Below, piece after piece: positions 1 to 8,130 of a stretch of DNA of 64,000 nt. The notes under the pieces were generated by a model. It was not told where the DNA came from. It saw nothing but the letters and a program-made list of their open reading frames with translations, and ran no database searches. Positions within the stretch are counted from its first letter, which is position 1, and each line of letters starts with the position of its first letter. Position numbers and translations under genes: made by a program. The DNA is from Bacillus sp. J37 (GTDB lineage Bacteria > Bacillota > Bacilli > Bacillales > Bacillaceae): NCBI RefSeq assembly GCF_000518865.1, contig NZ_JAEK01000006.1, forward strand, positions 124,224 through 188,223. The letters run 5' to 3'.

Positions 1-227
1 GAGCAATTTTGTTTTACCATCGCTTCTATTAATGCAAGTAAAGACTTAAGGTCTTCTTTAAAATGAAAAGCAGTGGTAACGAGTAATTCGTTTTGTTTTA
101 GAAAGTGAATAATATCAGGAGCATCCATCATGTTCACGGTATTCACTTCTCGATTTAATCCTTGTGCTCCTGCAACTAATCTAGTACCGGAAAAAATAGG
201 TAAGTTCATTAATTCACTTAATTTCAT
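1..227 (-). CDS. pucR: PucR-type purine catabolism regulator, N-terminal part
   Basis: Only the first 75 residues are in the window; the gene runs off the left edge. They match the N-terminal PucR domain of PucR-like activators (MKLSELMNLPIFSGTRLVAG, then LNREVNTVNMMDAPDI and ELLVTTAF). The family normally ends in a CdaR/HTH_30 DNA-binding domain, not visible here. An in-frame ATG lies nine bases upstream, but AAAGG fits the chosen start better. The gene diverges from allantoate amidohydrolase, so it is inferred to control the ureide cluster. The symbol rests on family and context. Confidence 0.8.
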   Translation of the reverse strand, partial: MKLSELMNLPIFSGTRLVAGAQGLNREVNTVNMMDAPDIIHFLKQNELLVTTAFHFKEDLKSLLALIEAMVKQNC

Positions 228-291
228 GAAATTCATCCTTTGTTAGATAATTTACAATTTTAATAGAGAACAGTATAAAAATTTAGTTAAA

Positions 292-304
292 ATAACCAAA
301 GGAT
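292..304 (-). promoter_or_regulatory. Candidate PucR box between regulator and catabolic operon
   Basis: On the minus strand the sequence ATCCTTTGGTTAT approximates the B. subtilis PucR box (WWWCNTTGGTTAA, established knowledge) with two mismatches. It lies in the 200-bp divergent intergenic region, where a shared activator site is expected. Single imperfect site, so tentative. Confidence 0.35.
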
Positions 305-428
305 TTAGAGTCTGTTCTACATTTATGTACATGATTTTAAGGTATGATTGTTTTAAAATAAAAATGTATTACTATTATGTAAATAAATATAACATTAAAT
401 GTAAGGAAATAGAATAGGGGGGAATGAA

Positions 429-1676
429 TTGGTTGAAAATGTTGAAAAATCATCTGCCTTATTCAAGCAAATTGAACAAATGGTCGAGTGGTTAGCTTGT
501 TTTGGTAGAAGTGAACGTAATGGTGTAACAAGGTTGCTATATTCAAAAGATTGGCAACAGGCTCAACAAGGTGTTGAGGGGTATATGAAAGGTATAGGTC
601 TCTGCACATACTATGATGATGTAGGGAATTTATACGGCAGGCTTTCAGGAACAAATCAGAACTCAAATGTAATTCTTACAGGTTCACATATAGATACAGT
701 GAGAGATGGCGGTAAGTATGATGGTGCGTATGGAATTATTGCTGGTATTATTGCTATTCAGTTTCTTTTTAAACAATATGGATCACCGAAGAAAACGATT
801 GAAGTTGTGTCTTTATGTGAGGAAGAGGGCAGCCGCTTTCCGGTGACATACTGGGGATCGAGTAATATCACTGGGGTGAGAAAGCTGGCTGATATCCATG
901 ATATCAAAGACTCGGAAGGAATAAGTTTTGTAAAAGCCATGAATGAGGCGGGATTTGGTCATGGTCACCACTGTCCTCCTAAACGGAATGATCTTGAATG
1001 TTTTATTGAAATGCATATTGAACAGGGAATCGTATTAGAAAAGGAAGCGAAAACAATTGGTATTGTTAGTCACATTGTTGGTCAACGAAGATATACGATT
1101 ACGGTTGAAGGAGAAAGTAATCATGCCGGGACGACACCTATGGGATTGCGGAAGGATGCTATGTATGCGGCAGCGGAAATGATTCAAATCCTCATTGAAA
1201 AGGGTAAAAATACCTCACCTGAACTTGTTGTGACTGTTGGGCAAATAATCGTAGAGCCAAATGTGTCTAATGTTATCCCAAGAAAGGCGATTTTTAGTCT
1301 TGATATAAGGCATAGTGAAGAGGAAGTGTTGAACTTGTTTTGTCATGAAACCTTCCAAGAGCTTGAATTAATATCTTTGAAACATCAAACATGTATATCC
1401 ATCAATAATTGGATGGATGAAACACCTGTAAAAATGTGTGAAAAATTAAATGAATTATCGGAAACGATCTTAGTGAAAGATCATATTCCATATAAAAAAA
1501 TGACAAGTGGTGCTGGGCATGATTCTCAAATTTTTGGTCAGTCCATCCCAACATTGCTTTTGTTTGTACCTAGTCAAAATGGAATCAGTCACTCGCCTTT
1601 AGAATTTACAAGAACGGAAGATTTAGAGGAAGGTATAAAAACGTTAATAAAAGTTTTATATGAACTAGCGTATTAG
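429..1676 (+). CDS. pucF: Allantoate amidohydrolase (M20 family)
   Basis: Hydrolyses allantoate to ureidoglycine, ammonia and CO2 in the cytosol. The 415-residue length is typical of M20 allantoate/N-carbamoyl-amino-acid amidohydrolases. Metal-site motifs are visible: GSHIDTV (His87, Asp89), KYDGAYG (Asp98), the EEEGSRF acidic pair (about 131-137), a GESNHAGTTPM segment and the late GAGHDSQ motif. The start is TTG four bases after a GGGGGGAA ribosome site. It is followed after 14 bases by pucG, as in B. subtilis pucFG. The main alternative is an N-carbamoyl-L-amino acid hydrolase of the same fold; context with PucG and allantoinase favours allantoate. Confidence 0.88.
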   Translation: MVENVEKSSALFKQIEQMVEWLACFGRSERNGVTRLLYSKDWQQAQQGVEGYMKGIGLCTYYDDVGNLYGRLSGTNQNSNVILTGSHIDTVRDGGKYDGAYGIIAGIIAIQFLFKQYGSPKKTIEVVSLCEEEGSRFPVTYWGSSNITGVRKLADIHDIKDSEGISFVKAMNEAGFGHGHHCPPKRNDLECFIEMHIEQGIVLEKEAKTIGIVSHIVGQRRYTITVEGESNHAGTTPMGLRKDAMYAAAEMIQILIEKGKNTSPELVVTVGQIIVEPNVSNVIPRKAIFSLDIRHSEEEVLNLFCHETFQELELISLKHQTCISINNWMDETPVKMCEKLNELSETILVKDHIPYKKMTSGAGHDSQIFGQSIPTLLLFVPSQNGISHSPLEFTRTEDLEEGIKTLIKVLYELAY

Positions 1677-1690
1677 GAGGGAGAAAGAGG

Positions 1691-2917
1691 ATGGTTTACC
1701 AAGAAATAAATACACCGTTAAGAACAATTATGACACCAGGACCGGTTGAGGTTGACCCGAGGGTCCTTCGCGTAATGAGTACATCAATACTTGGACAATT
1801 TGATCCGGCTTTTACAGAGATAATGAATGAAACAATGGAAATGCTCCGAGAGATTTTTCAGACGAAAAACAATTGGGCATTTCCGATTGATGGAACGTCA
1901 CGATCTGGAATTGAAGCGGTGTTAAGTAGTGTGATTGAGCCTGGAGATAAAGTGCTTATTCCGATCTTTGGTAGGTTTGGACATTTACTAACTGAAATTG
2001 CTGAGCGTAATGGAGCTGAAATCCATACAATGCGTTGCGAATGGGGGAAGGTCTTTAATCAGCAAGAGATCATACAAGAAATGAAAAGACTGAAGCCTAA
2101 GGTTTTAGCAATTGTCCACGGAGAAACATCTACAGGGTGTATGCAGCCTCTTGATCAAATTGGGCCTGCTTGTCGTGGGTTGGATGTGCTGTGTATCGTT
2201 GATGCTGTTGCGACAATTGGAGGAACGGAAGTGAAGGTTGACGAATGGAAGCTTGATGCGGTGATAGGAGGAACACAAAAATGCTTATCTGTTCCTTCTG
2301 GAATGGCCCCAATCACATATAATGATCGAATTGAAAAGATCCTATTCTTGAGAAAAAAAGTGGAAAAAGGTATCGCGACAGCTGAAGATCATGAAAGTAT
2401 AAGACAACCTATTAGAAGTAATTATTTTGATTTAAGCCAGCTGCAGGATTACTGGGGACCTAGAAGATTAAATCATCATACAGAAGCAACCTCTATGTTA
2501 TATGCATTGCGAGAAGGAGTGAGAATTGTCCTGCAGGAAGGGTTGACAGTCCGTTTTCAACGCCATAGGCTTCATGAAAAAGCCCTTATGGAAGGGATTA
2601 AAGCGATGGGGCTAGAATTGTTCAATGATACAGAATGGAAACTTCCAATGGTAACATGTGTTCAAATTCCAGAAGGAGTAGATGGTGAGTCTGTTAGAAA
2701 AATGCTCCTTGATCAATTTGGTATTGAAATTGCAAGTTCATTTGGACCTCTTCATGGGAAAATTTGGAGAATCGGAACAATGGGATACAGCTGTCGAAAA
2801 GAAAATGTATTATTTGTGTTATCAGCCCTAGAAGGTGTTTTAATTCGTCATGGAGCGCAGTTGAACCTTGGGGAAGGACTGCAAGCTGCTCTGGATGTCT
2901 ATGAGTCAGTTCTATAA
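1691..2917 (+). CDS. pucG: (S)-ureidoglycine-glyoxylate aminotransferase PucG
   Basis: PLP-dependent class V aminotransferase that converts ureidoglycine plus glyoxylate to glycine and an oxaluric-acid-type product. The N terminus TPGPVEVDPRVLRVMS and the block FPIDGTSRSGIEAVLSS are near identical to my memory of B. subtilis PucG. The PLP lysine is Lys197 in GGTQKCLSVPSG, with the cofactor aspartate in CIVDAVATIGG. Length 408 aa is normal. GGAGGGAGAAAGAGG precedes the ATG. It is likely co-transcribed with the amidohydrolase; a short hairpin with a T tract follows the stop. Confidence 0.9.
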   Translation: MVYQEINTPLRTIMTPGPVEVDPRVLRVMSTSILGQFDPAFTEIMNETMEMLREIFQTKNNWAFPIDGTSRSGIEAVLSSVIEPGDKVLIPIFGRFGHLLTEIAERNGAEIHTMRCEWGKVFNQQEIIQEMKRLKPKVLAIVHGETSTGCMQPLDQIGPACRGLDVLCIVDAVATIGGTEVKVDEWKLDAVIGGTQKCLSVPSGMAPITYNDRIEKILFLRKKVEKGIATAEDHESIRQPIRSNYFDLSQLQDYWGPRRLNHHTEATSMLYALREGVRIVLQEGLTVRFQRHRLHEKALMEGIKAMGLELFNDTEWKLPMVTCVQIPEGVDGESVRKMLLDQFGIEIASSFGPLHGKIWRIGTMGYSCRKENVLFVLSALEGVLIRHGAQLNLGEGLQAALDVYESVL

Positions 2918-2932
2918 TGATAAAATAACCCT

Positions 2933-2952
2933 CCCCCGAGTTCGGGGTTTTT
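2933..2952 (+). terminator. Short hairpin terminator or attenuator after pucG
   Basis: CCCCGA/TCGGGG arms around a very short loop are followed by TTTTTGTTT. The stem is only 5-6 bp, so partial readthrough into the amidase gene 30 bases downstream is likely. Confidence 0.55.
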
Positions 2953-2984
2953 GTTTACTTATTTGTGATGGAGGAGGATGGATA

Positions 2985-4160
2985 ATGCAAAAAAATTTAA
3001 ATGCTTTTGTGGATAAAGAAGTTATATTTGAACCGACAGGAGCTGGTTTGTTAGATGGATTGGTGTTTGCGGTTAAGGATGTATTTTCAATTGAAGGATA
3101 TAAAAATGGAGCTGGAAATCCCGATTGGCTTAAATCTCATGGTGTATCAACCTGTCATGCCCCTGTTATTGAAAGACTGCTTAGACATGGGGCGAAACTA
3201 AAAGGGACAACACAAACAGATGAATTAATGTATAGCTTAAATGGAGAAAATGCTCATTATGGAACACCGATTAATCCTAAAGCTCCAAACCGAATTCCTG
3301 GAGGCTCTTCAAGTGGATCAGCAGTTGCTGTTTCAGCAGGAATTAGTGACTTTGCTTTAGGTACAGATACAGGTGGATCTGTAAGAATACCATCATCCTA
3401 TTGTGGGATATATGGTTTCCGACCTACGCACGGTGTAGTCACTCCAGAGGGGGTAATACCGCTAGCTAAAAGCTTTGATACAGTCGGATGGATGTCGAAA
3501 GCCCCTGAGTTGTTATATCGAATAGGGAAGGTACTGATTGCAGATCAGGAAGAAAAAGGTCAGTTTACCCGGGTGTTTTTTTGTCAAGATGCGTGGGATC
3601 TATTGGATGAGCGATGCAAAGAAGGGTTATTAAGTGCAGCATCTATGATAAAAGAACTTTCTCACCGTGAATGGATAATGTTATCAGAGAGTGGACTTGA
3701 TGAATGGTCAAGTGTGTTTAGGATTTTGCAAGGCTTGGAGATTTGGGAGGAGCATGGAAATTGGATACAAAATGAAAAACCTGCATTTGGTCCTGGTATA
3801 CATGAGAGGTTTCAGTGGGCGAGTACATTAAAACCTGAAGAAAGTTTAGAACAAGAAAAACTTCGGGTACAAATTCGAAAATCTATTTCATCACTTCTGG
3901 GTGAAGATGGTGTTATTGTTATCCCGACAGCACCTGGACCGGCGCCTTTATTGCATGTGCAAGGTGAAAAAGCAGAGCGATATCGGGCCAAAACAATGCA
4001 GCTTTCCTGTATAGCTGGTTTAGCGGGGTTACCACAAGTAACGGTTCCTCTTGTGGAAGTAGATGGTTTACCGACAGGGTTATCATTTATTGCAAATCAT
4101 CATCAAGATCTTAAATTATTAAAGTGGATAAATAAGGTTTTTGGAGGGGAGGGTGTATGA
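2985..4160 (+). CDS. Amidase-signature family hydrolase in ureide cluster
   Basis: 391-residue amidase-signature enzyme with the Ser-cisSer-Lys triad: Lys31 in FAVKDVF, the glycine/serine-rich GGSSSGSAVAVSAG (cis-Ser 109/110) and nucleophile Ser132 in GTDTGGSVRIPS. The frame stays open 39 codons upstream, but the ATG preceded by GGAGGAGG is the convincing start. It overlaps the next gene by ATGA, implying coupled translation. The substrate cannot be read from sequence. In Klebsiella hpxWXYZ a GatA-like amidase (HpxY) sits with ureide genes, so an oxalurate- or oxamate-type amide is a reasonable inference; allophanate-type substrates are another. Confidence 0.8.
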   Translation: MQKNLNAFVDKEVIFEPTGAGLLDGLVFAVKDVFSIEGYKNGAGNPDWLKSHGVSTCHAPVIERLLRHGAKLKGTTQTDELMYSLNGENAHYGTPINPKAPNRIPGGSSSGSAVAVSAGISDFALGTDTGGSVRIPSSYCGIYGFRPTHGVVTPEGVIPLAKSFDTVGWMSKAPELLYRIGKVLIADQEEKGQFTRVFFCQDAWDLLDERCKEGLLSAASMIKELSHREWIMLSESGLDEWSSVFRILQGLEIWEEHGNWIQNEKPAFGPGIHERFQWASTLKPEESLEQEKLRVQIRKSISSLLGEDGVIVIPTAPGPAPLLHVQGEKAERYRAKTMQLSCIAGLAGLPQVTVPLVEVDGLPTGLSFIANHHQDLKLLKWINKVFGGEGV

Positions 4161-5014
4161 AACTAACGACTGTAAAAGTTGATAATGAGGAATTAGCAGC
4201 CATTTTATTAGGTCAAAAAGTGATATTAATAAGAGATATAAATGAGATAGCAGGAGAAAATTGGAGTGAAAATATTTTATCTATTCTTCAGAATGGTCAA
4301 TTATCCCAAATTAATAGCTGGTATAAGCGTGTTGGAAATAAAGAAATAACTGAGATGAATCGATTAGTGTTAGAAAGTGTAACGTTTGCTCCTTTATACC
4401 GTCATCCGGAAAAAATCTGGGGGGTTGGTATGAATTACATAGATAAGGCAATTGAATTATCAGGGAACCCCCCTGAAGAGGAACCAGTTATTTTTATGAA
4501 GCCGAATAGTAGTTTAATTGGTCCTGAAGATGATATTTTACTGCCCTATCAATCAACTCAGGTAACAGCAGAAGCTGAGCTTGCCATTATTATAGGGAAA
4601 ACCTGCAAAAACGTGGAAGAAGCTGATGTTCCTGGAGTGGTGGCGGGTTTTACTACTTCCTTAGATATGACAGCGAAAGATATTCATGCGAAAAATCCCC
4701 GTTATATGCAAGGAGCGAAAAGTTTTGATACGTTTTTTAGTTTTGGTCCTTATTTAGTAACAGTAGATGAGGTTTCAGATATAGATAATGTTATTGTTGA
4801 AACAGTATTAAATGGTCATGTTCATCATAATAATTACGTAAAAAACATGATGTATTCTCCTTGGTGGATTGTTTCGTTTTTGTCTAAAATAATGACCCTG
4901 CACCCGGGTGATGTGATTATGACCGGGACCCCGGGATCTGTTGGTATAACTAAGGGGGATAATGTCGGAGGAAGAGTAACCTACTGTGGAACATTAAGTA
5001 ATGTAGTTATATAA
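4157..5014 (+). CDS. Fumarylacetoacetate hydrolase (FAH) family protein
   Basis: 285 residues with the FAH C-terminal fold: KPNSSLIGPEDDILLP, the metal-binding segment EAELAIIIG, GFTTSLDMTAKDIHAKN, and the GDVIMTGTPGSVG loop near the end. FAH relatives act as C-C hydrolases, decarboxylases, hydratases or tautomerases on 2-oxo acids with Mg2+ or Mn2+. Many proteobacterial members carry ureidoglycolate-lyase annotations, which matches the neighbourhood but is not proof. Start overlaps the amidase stop (ATGA), so the two proteins are probably made in equal amounts. A strong terminator ends this transcript. Confidence 0.8.
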   Translation: MKLTTVKVDNEELAAILLGQKVILIRDINEIAGENWSENILSILQNGQLSQINSWYKRVGNKEITEMNRLVLESVTFAPLYRHPEKIWGVGMNYIDKAIELSGNPPEEEPVIFMKPNSSLIGPEDDILLPYQSTQVTAEAELAIIIGKTCKNVEEADVPGVVAGFTTSLDMTAKDIHAKNPRYMQGAKSFDTFFSFGPYLVTVDEVSDIDNVIVETVLNGHVHHNNYVKNMMYSPWWIVSFLSKIMTLHPGDVIMTGTPGSVGITKGDNVGGRVTYCGTLSNVVI

Positions 5015-5021
5015 CTATGTG

Positions 5022-5055
5022 AAACGCCAATAACCAAACGGTTATTGGCGTTTTT
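5022..5055 (+). terminator. Rho-independent terminator
   Basis: Thirteen-base arms ACGCCAATAACC/GGTTATTGGCGT around an AAAC loop, followed by TTTTTG. Ends the pucFG-amidase-FAH transcript before the permease gene. Confidence 0.9.
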
Positions 5056-5229
5056 GTGCTTGGAAAATCAAAATCAAATAAAATTTTTTTGTGCAAAATG
5101 TACAAGGAAAAAGGGAGAAATCTATAAATCTTCTAATGAATTTGTAAAGAAATTGAACTAAACTTATTTGTAACAATATGTAACTCGGTGTGTTAAAAAA
5201 CATAACATTAGAAGTTGGAGGAGGAGAAA

Positions 5230-6672
5230 ATGTCTGTAGAGAGAAGTTCTAAAATTAATTTAAATCATCATCCTAGAGTGAAAAATAAGATGAATATGCC
5301 CCATATTTATGTCATATTATTTATTTTTATTGCATTGGCTACAATTGCCACTTATTTAATTCCAGCTGGTGTTTATGAGAGGATTCCTGGTCCTGAAGGT
5401 AGGACAACAATTGATCCGAATTCGTATCACGCTGTTGAACAATCACCCATTGGGGTAGTTGATTTTATGACAGCCATTCCTAGAGGTTTAGTAGCTGCTG
5501 GAGAGGTTGTCTTTTTTACCTTTATCATTGGAGGTTTGTTTGCAGTCATTAAAAGAACAGGACTAATTGAAATCGGGGTAGATAAACTTACAAGGAGATT
5601 TTCAACCAAAAGCGTCATGGTTATACCTGTGTTAGTCATCTTATTTGCGACAGTATGTAGTTTAATAGGAACGCAGGAACTAAGTTTAGTATATGTACCT
5701 GTTATTCTACCGTTAATGATCGCATTAGGTTACGATTCAATGGTTGCTGTTGCCATTGCGTTGATAGCAACTACTGCGGGTTTTACAACTGGTTTTCTGA
5801 ATCCGATTAATACAGGACTTGGACAAAAATTATCTGGTTTACCGGTATTCTCTGGTTTAGAACTAAGAATAATAGCATTTATTGTATTTGTTCTGATAGG
5901 TGTCTTTTACATTATTCGGTATGCGCAAAAAGTAAAGAAAAATCCAATGGCAAGTCTTGTTTACGAAGAAGATTCTAAAAAGAGAGCACAGTACCATACA
6001 AAATCAGCTTCTACAAAGTACAAGGCTACTTCAAGGCAAAGATTTGCATCTGTTCTCCTCCTTATATTTTTTGGCTTATTAGTATATGGAGTCCTTACTC
6101 AAGGTTGGTTCATGGTAGAAATGGCAGGTATATTCATTGTCATGGGAATTGTTGTTGGGCGTATATCCGGGTTACCATTTTCAGACATTTGTGAAGGTTT
6201 TAATGAAGGGTTTCGTGAAGTGTTAGTTGGGGCATTCATTGTCGGTATTGCCCGAGCTGTAGCTGTAGTAATGGAAGATGGTTTAGTAATGGATACAATT
6301 GTTAATGGTCTAGGTAACGTTGTAGGTGAATTCCCGGCAGTTTTTAGTGCAATCGGTATGTTTATCGTACAAATGTTATTCAATTTCCTAGTACCTTCCG
6401 GAAGTGGTCAAGCATTAGTGACGATGCCAATTATGGCTCCTTTGTCAGATTTAATCGGGGTTACAAGACAAACGGCAGTGTTAGCCTACCAGTTTGGGGA
6501 TGGTATCGGAAATATTTTGTATCCGACTTCTGGATATTTCATGGCAACACTTGCTTTAGCAGGAGTATCATGGCAAAAATGGGTGCGTTTCTATCTGCCG
6601 TTATTTTCAATGTGGTTTTTTGTTGCAATAATTTTTTTAATATTCGCTCAAGTAATTCAGTGGAATGGATAA
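5230..6672 (+). CDS. YfcC/DcuC-family membrane permease
   Basis: 480-residue polytopic membrane protein with about 12 hydrophobic segments and the C4-dicarboxylate-carrier/YfcC pattern: PAGVYER near the N terminus, a large periplasmic-type loop, GTQELSLVYVP, FLNPINTGLGQ, and FLVPSGSGQALVTMPIMAPL late in the protein. The best start is ATG five codons inside a TTG frame, because GGAGGAGG is then correctly spaced. It has its own leader after a terminator and precedes allantoinase by 33 bases. Family members carry carboxylates or amino acids; import of allantoate or another ureide, or export of an acid end product, is inferred from position. It is not the NCS1 type of PucI. Confidence 0.82.
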   Translation: MSVERSSKINLNHHPRVKNKMNMPHIYVILFIFIALATIATYLIPAGVYERIPGPEGRTTIDPNSYHAVEQSPIGVVDFMTAIPRGLVAAGEVVFFTFIIGGLFAVIKRTGLIEIGVDKLTRRFSTKSVMVIPVLVILFATVCSLIGTQELSLVYVPVILPLMIALGYDSMVAVAIALIATTAGFTTGFLNPINTGLGQKLSGLPVFSGLELRIIAFIVFVLIGVFYIIRYAQKVKKNPMASLVYEEDSKKRAQYHTKSASTKYKATSRQRFASVLLLIFFGLLVYGVLTQGWFMVEMAGIFIVMGIVVGRISGLPFSDICEGFNEGFREVLVGAFIVGIARAVAVVMEDGLVMDTIVNGLGNVVGEFPAVFSAIGMFIVQMLFNFLVPSGSGQALVTMPIMAPLSDLIGVTRQTAVLAYQFGDGIGNILYPTSGYFMATLALAGVSWQKWVRFYLPLFSMWFFVAIIFLIFAQVIQWNG

Positions 6673-6705
6673 GTAAATATAAAAATTGTAACGGGAGTTG
6701 TTCTT

Positions 6706-8085
6706 ATGGAAAAAATGGACCTTATCATTAAAAACGGAAATGTGGTATTACCCGCTGGTTTAGAACAACTTGATATAGGAATTAAAGATGGATTGATACA
6801 TATTCTTGGCAAGAATCTATTGAATGAATCTGAAGAAATATGGGATGCTGCAAATCAATACGTTTTTCCAGGTATGATTGATGTACATGTGCACTTTAGT
6901 GAGCCAGGAAGAGAGCATTGGGAAGGATTTCGCACTGGCTCACAGATGATGGCTGCCGGTGGTTGTACAACGTATTTCGATATGCCGTTAAATGGTATTC
7001 CTTCTACCGTAACTGAGGAGGCACTATCTAAAAAAGCGAACCTTGGCATTGAAAAATCTCTTGTGGATTTTAGTCTATGGGGAGGACTTGTTCCTGGGAA
7101 TGAAGGTGATCTGGAAGTTTTAGCGAAATCAGGAGTAATCGGGTTTAAAGCGTTTCTTTCAACAACAGGTAACAAGGAATTTGAAGCGGTGGATGATATC
7201 ACCTTATTAAATGGAATGAAACAGATTGCAAAGCTTGGTAAAGTCTTGGCTCTTCACTCTGAAAGTGCTGCAATGACCGATTGGCTCAAGGAACAAAAAG
7301 AAAAAGAAGGAAAGTGTACGGCGGATGATTATTTGGAAACACGTCCAATTATGGCTGAGGTGGAGGCTGTACAGCGGGCTATTTACTATTCTGAGATCAC
7401 AGGCTGTCCGCTTCATTTTGTTCACATAAGCTCAGCAGAAGCTATAAAGATCATTCAGCAAGCTAAAGCAAGAGGGTTAAATATAACAGTTGAAACTTGT
7501 CCGCATTATCTGCTTTTTAACCATCAAGATTTAAGAAAAAGAGGAACGGTCGCTAAATGTGCACCTCCTCTTCGTGAAAAAGATGAACAGGAAAAATTAG
7601 TTAACCTCTTAATCAATCAAAAATTCGATATGATCTCGTCTGATCATTCACCATGTCCTTATGAATTAAAAGATCCTAAGGTTCATAATTTATTCCAAGC
7701 GTGGGGAGGGATTAGTGGCGGTCAGTTTACTCTACTATCGATAATTGAGTTAGCTGTAAAATACGAAATTCCTTTTGAATCAGTTGCAAAATGGACAGCG
7801 CAAAATCCAGCTAAGCGATTTGGGATATCAGATCGAAAAGGTCAAATAAAAGAAGGGAAAGACGCAGATTTTGCTATTGTCACTTTTGATAAATCGTATA
7901 CTGTTACAGAAGATAATTTTTATGCAAAACATAAGGAGAGTCTTTATTTAGGTCATACATTTCCATGTGAAATAACCGGAACAATTAATAGAGGGAATGT
8001 TGTCTATGAGAATGGTAGGGTAGTGGGTGGTACTCCGCATGGATGTTGGGTGAAACCGGTTGTGACAGAAATAGTAAGCAATTAG
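6706..8085 (+). CDS. pucH: Allantoinase
   Basis: Zinc amidohydrolase opening the allantoin ring to allantoate. The metal motif HVHFSEPGR, the carbamylated-lysine segment GFKAF, later histidines in LALHSES and HFVHISS, and the aspartate in SSDHSPC are all present in order. AAGGCTTYFDMPLN is the usual allantoinase signature. The length, 459 aa, fits AllB/PucH rather than dihydropyrimidinase. ACGGGAG precedes the ATG. Together with the upstream amidohydrolase and aminotransferase it gives a full allantoin to oxalurate route; uricase genes are not in the window. Confidence 0.92.
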   Translation: MEKMDLIIKNGNVVLPAGLEQLDIGIKDGLIHILGKNLLNESEEIWDAANQYVFPGMIDVHVHFSEPGREHWEGFRTGSQMMAAGGCTTYFDMPLNGIPSTVTEEALSKKANLGIEKSLVDFSLWGGLVPGNEGDLEVLAKSGVIGFKAFLSTTGNKEFEAVDDITLLNGMKQIAKLGKVLALHSESAAMTDWLKEQKEKEGKCTADDYLETRPIMAEVEAVQRAIYYSEITGCPLHFVHISSAEAIKIIQQAKARGLNITVETCPHYLLFNHQDLRKRGTVAKCAPPLREKDEQEKLVNLLINQKFDMISSDHSPCPYELKDPKVHNLFQAWGGISGGQFTLLSIIELAVKYEIPFESVAKWTAQNPAKRFGISDRKGQIKEGKDADFAIVTFDKSYTVTEDNFYAKHKESLYLGHTFPCEITGTINRGNVVYENGRVVGGTPHGCWVKPVVTEIVSN

Positions 8086-8130
8086 TAGTTGTATGATAAA
8101 CATATGGGAAGTAGATTGGGGGAACTTAAT

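Noticed and set aside
2868-2984. 39 extra in-frame codons before the amidase
   Set aside because: They overlap pucG and the hairpin after it; the GGAGGAGG-preceded ATG is far better.
6855-7202. 115-codon open frame antisense to allantoinase
   Set aside because: Lies wholly inside a well-supported gene and has no ribosome site.
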